Shown here one piece after another: positions 6,213-9,313 of a stretch of DNA of 9,313 nt. The DNA is from Planctomycetaceae bacterium. GTDB taxonomy: Bacteria; Planctomycetota; Planctomycetia; Planctomycetales; Planctomycetaceae. Each line of letters starts with the position of its first letter. Position 1 is the first letter of the stretch. The stretch spans positions 11,824-21,136 of the forward strand of contig DOCI01000116.1 of NCBI GenBank assembly GCA_003503535.1. Direction: 5' to 3'. The notes under the pieces were generated by a model. That model was not told the DNA's origin. It ran no database searches and was given only the letters and a program-made list of their open reading frames with translations. Position numbers and translations under genes: made by a program.

Positions 6213-8639
6213 TTAACTGAGGGATTGATCTTTTTCACAAGGCAGCGATCGGGCAGTCTGACTGCATTTGTGAATGATCTTAATCAGCTCCTGCCTCTTT
6301 ACAGGTTTGCCCATATGGGCATCACACCCTGCGATCAGACACATTGTCTGATCGATATTCATAACATTGGCCGTCAGGGCGATAATTGGGTGGGAGTATC
6401 GATTCTGCCTCAGGATCCGAGTTGCTTCCAGTCCATCCATTTCTGGCATCTGAATATCCATAAGGATACATGAGTAAGGAGAACCATTTTCGTCTTGCTC
6501 TTTCGCAAGTTGGATTGCGTCCAGTCCTGTGTCGGCAATATCGACCTGAGCACCTGCCTTTTCAAGAAAGTAACTGATCAGTTTCTGATTATCTGGAGAG
6601 TCTTCTGCCAGTAGAATTCGAAATCCGGACAATGCTGGCAGATTCCCGTTGAGGGTGAGAATTGGTGATTCGCTGCTCTTATTAATTGGACTGGCGGATT
6701 GATCAACAATTATTGGCTCATACAAAGTGAATCGAAAATGAGACCCCTGATCGACTGTGCTGCTCACAAGTTCAACACGACCATTCATAATTTTTGAAAG
6801 CCGGTCACAGATCGCCAATCCGAGTCCTGATCCTCCATAACGTCGGGATGTTGAGGAATCTGCCTGAGTAAATGTCTGGAAAAGCTTGTTGACGTGTTCT
6901 TCCGAAATTCCGATTCCGGTATCGATAATATCGAACTGAATCTCGTCTCGCTGATCGCTTACTGACTTTCTGACCTTGAGTTGGACACTGCCCCGATGCG
7001 TAAATTTGTAAGCATTGGATAACAGATTAATCAGGATTTGCCGCAATCGTGTAGGATCGGAAATAATCGTGACCGGCAGGTCATCGGAATATTCAACGGA
7101 GAAATCAATATTACCTGATTCGGCAATTGGTCGAACCAGTTCAATGACCTCATCGACCAGTTGTCGAATTTCGACTGGAATCAATTCACTTTCCATTTTT
7201 CCGGATTCGATTTTTGACAGATCGAGAATGTCGTTAATTAACGCCAGCAGGTATTTCCCATTGCGTTGAATCGTCATGATCCGTTCACAAGCTTCAGGAG
7301 CCTCGGTCTGCTCCAGTAGAATTTCCGAATATCCGATAATGGCGGTGAGGGGTGAGCGAATTTCATGACTCATGTTAGCCAGAAATTCGGTTTTTGCAGC
7401 AGCAGCTGCGTTTGCCTTTTCAGCCATCTGCAAACTGTGTACTGATTGTTCTTCCAGCTGCAAATTCAGGTCACGGAGTTTTTCTTTCCTTTCCATCACT
7501 AAGCTGAGTAACGATTCTGTCTCCTGGGCTTTTTCATTAAATACACATGCGGCTTTGGAAAGGAGTCCCAGTTCATCGTTACGCTCCTCATTGAGATTCA
7601 ATTCGCAGGACTTTCCATTGGCAAGATCACGAAATGTCGCTGCCAGATTTTGAATGGGAGGCACAATATCCCGACTGATCAGCCAGGCCGCAATGATTCC
7701 CAATAGAATTGTCGCAATAGAAAAGATATTACTGGCATTTGCAAATTGGCGGTTGCTGTTACTCATATTTTCTTCGAGTGAGCTAATCCTTTGAGCTTGC
7801 TTCATGCGTGTGCTGGTTGCGAGATACTTCAGTTCCTCTGACTCCCCAGTCAGTACAACATTGACAAGATGCAGATAGCCACGCGTCGCCTGAATCATTT
7901 GAATGAGAGCGTTTTCATATTGATCGATCGAGTTGATCAAACTTTGAATCTGAGCGCTCAGGTCGCCAGCCGCGTTCTTGCCTGAACTTGTTAATATCGA
8001 GCGGCATTGATTCAATTCCGTTTTAGCTTTTCGAAAGTGTGAAGAATCTGGAGAATAAACAAATTTGAGTGTATTGAGCTTGGCAGCTTGAAAGGCGGCA
8101 TTAACCGATTGCAGATCGAATTTCTGAGGAACAATTAGATCCAACTCAGAAATTTGCCTCTCAAACTGATCTCCAATATTCTTCAAATCAACATTGAGAA
8201 GCTTTTTGCGTTTTGCCCGATCGACGATGACCATCTCAAAGATTTCCTGATGAGACAGTGCATGATTTCGCATTGACCGAATATCAGATTGTTCCTGAAC
8301 ATCTTCGGTTGCCAACTCAGCCTCGTCCAGCAATGTCGCCAGTTCGCGCTGCAATTCTCCTGTACGGATTTCGGGACCTTGAAACCCGCTGAAAGTGTAA
8401 ACCAGGATCTGTCGTTGCAGTTCACTTACGACACGATCAATTTCATCGTATCGGTCTACCTGCTGATGGATTTTCTGAGATTGCTGCAGGTTGTAATCAG
8501 CTTTCTCGAGCCCGATATGATTGAGCCAGACAATCGAAATATGCAGCAGGAGTACGATAGTAAATCCGAGTGAAATTTTGGCGTTCACACTTTGAAGCGG
8601 ATGTCGAATGATTTGATTCAGAAATTTCAGAATGATCAC
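6213..8639 (-). CDS. Hybrid sensor histidine kinase with long helical periplasmic sensor
   Basis: Inner-membrane two-component sensor of 808 residues. Order: TM1 (about 22-44); a periplasmic region of about 260 residues (45-304), predominantly helical with heptad-like stretches; TM2 (305-322); HAMP (323-376); a coiled coil with an Ala-rich stretch; HisKA with SHEIRSP and phospho-acceptor His425; HATPase_c with N box NLLSNAYKFT (538-547), DTGIGI (573-578), the F-box region LFQTFTQAD (586-594) and YGGSGLGLAI (601-610). A C-terminal receiver (about 673-792) has acidic pocket E679/D680, phospho-acceptor Asp728 in LMDIQMPEMDG, Thr756 and Lys778. All catalytic residues are intact. No Hpt domain follows and no separate response regulator is in the window, so phosphate must pass to a distant partner. 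It starts at GTG, 9 bases after the stop of the binding protein gene, so translation is probably coupled. The stimulus is unknown. Confidence 0.95.
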   Translation of the reverse strand: MIILKFLNQIIRHPLQSVNAKISLGFTIVLLLHISIVWLNHIGLEKADYNLQQSQKIHQQVDRYDEIDRVVSELQRQILVYTFSGFQGPEIRTGELQRELATLLDEAELATEDVQEQSDIRSMRNHALSHQEIFEMVIVDRAKRKKLLNVDLKNIGDQFERQISELDLIVPQKFDLQSVNAAFQAAKLNTLKFVYSPDSSHFRKAKTELNQCRSILTSSGKNAAGDLSAQIQSLINSIDQYENALIQMIQATRGYLHLVNVVLTGESEELKYLATSTRMKQAQRISSLEENMSNSNRQFANASNIFSIATILLGIIAAWLISRDIVPPIQNLAATFRDLANGKSCELNLNEERNDELGLLSKAACVFNEKAQETESLLSLVMERKEKLRDLNLQLEEQSVHSLQMAEKANAAAAAKTEFLANMSHEIRSPLTAIIGYSEILLEQTEAPEACERIMTIQRNGKYLLALINDILDLSKIESGKMESELIPVEIRQLVDEVIELVRPIAESGNIDFSVEYSDDLPVTIISDPTRLRQILINLLSNAYKFTHRGSVQLKVRKSVSDQRDEIQFDIIDTGIGISEEHVNKLFQTFTQADSSTSRRYGGSGLGLAICDRLSKIMNGRVELVSSTVDQGSHFRFTLYEPIIVDQSASPINKSSESPILTLNGNLPALSGFRILLAEDSPDNQKLISYFLEKAGAQVDIADTGLDAIQLAKEQDENGSPYSCILMDIQMPEMDGLEATRILRQNRYSHPIIALTANVMNIDQTMCLIAGCDAHMGKPVKRQELIKIIHKCSQTARSLPCEKDQSLS

Positions 8640-8645
8640 AGCTTG

Positions 8646-8650
8646 CTCCT
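8646..8650 (-). promoter_or_regulatory. Ribosome binding site overlapping the upstream stop codon
   Basis: On the minus strand AGGAG is followed by six bases and the GTG start at 8639. Its first two bases are the last two of the TAG stop of the binding protein gene (8649-8651). Ribosomes finishing the first gene reach the start of the second, which favours coupled expression and supports GTG as the kinase start. Confidence 0.75.
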
Positions 8651-9313
8651 AGGCCGTTAGAAATTCGTACCAGCGAACAAGACTGTATTCATAAACATCC
8701 ATCACCGTATTCCATACGGCGACTCGGCTGAAGCGTTCTTCATATGATCCCCCATTCCTCTGCGTGTTTGCCGGCACAGCGATCTGGCCATCGATACCAG
8801 GCAAGTTGAATTTCGACACTTTGCCTTCATACCAGTAGTCCCACTCGGGTTCTGACAGATAATCGCGGGCAAAATTCGGAACCGAAATGTAGTATCCCTG
8901 GCGGGCCATATAAGCTCCTGCCCAACCCTGCAGCCACCAGTTGATATAGTCGTAGGCGGCGTCGAGTTCATATCCTTTTGTCTGCGAAGAGATGCAGAGC
9001 ACTCCATGCCAGCCTCGATATCCTTCTTTTGGTGCGGCATAGGTAACCGGTATTCCTGAACCGTTGAGAGTGGAAACAGCTGGAGAAAACATGCTTTCAA
9101 TCACAACCCGCCCGGTTTTCATAAAACTGACCGACTGCGGCACCGAACTCCAGATGCCATTGAAATGACCGTTGCGTTTGAGACGGATCAGGATCTCAAA
9201 TAACTCATCAATTTCGTTCCGGGTCATATTGCCGATGTCCTGGAATTGAATCAGTCCCAGAGACTGTGCGGCAAGTGCCGCATCGAAAATCCCAATCGTC
9301 GGTTCATTGACAA
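8649..9313 (-). CDS. PotD-like periplasmic solute-binding protein, C-terminal part
   Basis: The frame is open to the window edge, so the gene is cut and only about 220 C-terminal residues are visible; signal peptide and N-lobe are missing. The visible part matches the C-lobe of polyamine-type ABC binding proteins (PotD/PotF). It has NGSGIPVTYAAPKEGYRGWHG, corresponding to the PotD stretch with PKEG and a nearby tryptophan of the ligand cleft; then the helix AAYDYINWWLQGWAGAYMA, where PotD has its INFLL segment; then GYYISVPNFARDYL, where PotD has GYPTPN. It ends with RVAVWNTVMDVYEYSLVRWY, a pattern common at the end of this family. Such proteins capture small cationic or other solutes in the periplasm for a transporter or a receptor. 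The direct downstream neighbour is a sensor kinase and no permease is in view, so a receptor role is plausible. The ligand cannot be read from this part. Confidence 0.88.
   Translation of the reverse strand, partial: VNEPTIGIFDAALAAQSLGLIQFQDIGNMTRNEIDELFEILIRLKRNGHFNGIWSSVPQSVSFMKTGRVVIESMFSPAVSTLNGSGIPVTYAAPKEGYRGWHGVLCISSQTKGYELDAAYDYINWWLQGWAGAYMARQGYYISVPNFARDYLSEPEWDYWYEGKVSKFNLPGIDGQIAVPANTQRNGGSYEERFSRVAVWNTVMDVYEYSLVRWYEFLTA

Noticed and set aside
1..9313. Mobile element, CRISPR array, phage or defence system
   Set aside because: No transposase, integrase, terminal repeats, spacer-repeat pattern or nuclease/toxin motifs were seen on either strand.

Overview
The window most likely comes from a bacterium of the phylum Planctomycetota. 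This rests on a small secreted protein resembling the planctomycete TIGR03000 domain, a lineage-typical mix of short secreted proteins of unknown function, a Wzy_C-type membrane protein with a large TPR-like tail, and moderate GC content. No rRNA, tRNA, CRISPR array, transposase, integrase or phage gene is visible.

Layout: (1) 24-2720, plus strand: a large polytopic O-antigen ligase/polymerase-like protein with a C-terminal helical-repeat domain of about 360 residues. (2) 2733-4900, minus strand: three small genes encoding exported proteins. In transcription order they are a PDZ-domain protein (4385-4882), a TIGR03000-like beta-domain protein (3506-3991) and an all-helical protein of unknown function (2936-3409). 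Strong intrinsic terminators follow the first and last of these, so the PDZ gene is its own unit and the other two may be read together. (3) 5151-6071, plus strand: an M48-family zinc metalloprotease lipoprotein, divergent from the PDZ gene. (4) 6213-9313, minus strand: a two-gene unit made of the C-terminal part of a PotD-like periplasmic solute-binding protein (cut by the window edge) followed 9 bases later by a hybrid histidine kinase. The kinase has a long all-helical periplasmic sensor, HAMP, HisKA, HATPase and a terminal receiver domain.

How they fit: nearly every product acts in the envelope or periplasm. The most interesting unit is the binding protein plus kinase pair. The kinase's ~260-residue helical periplasmic region and the tight coupling to a periplasmic binding protein suggest a ligand-sensing pair of the general TorT/TorS or LuxP/LuxQ kind, here with a PotD-fold protein. 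This is an inference. No permease or separate response regulator lies inside the window, so a transporter operon continuing beyond position 9313 is the main alternative. The M48 lipoprotein and the secreted PDZ protein diverge from a shared 268-base intergenic region, which makes a link in envelope protein quality control possible but unproven.
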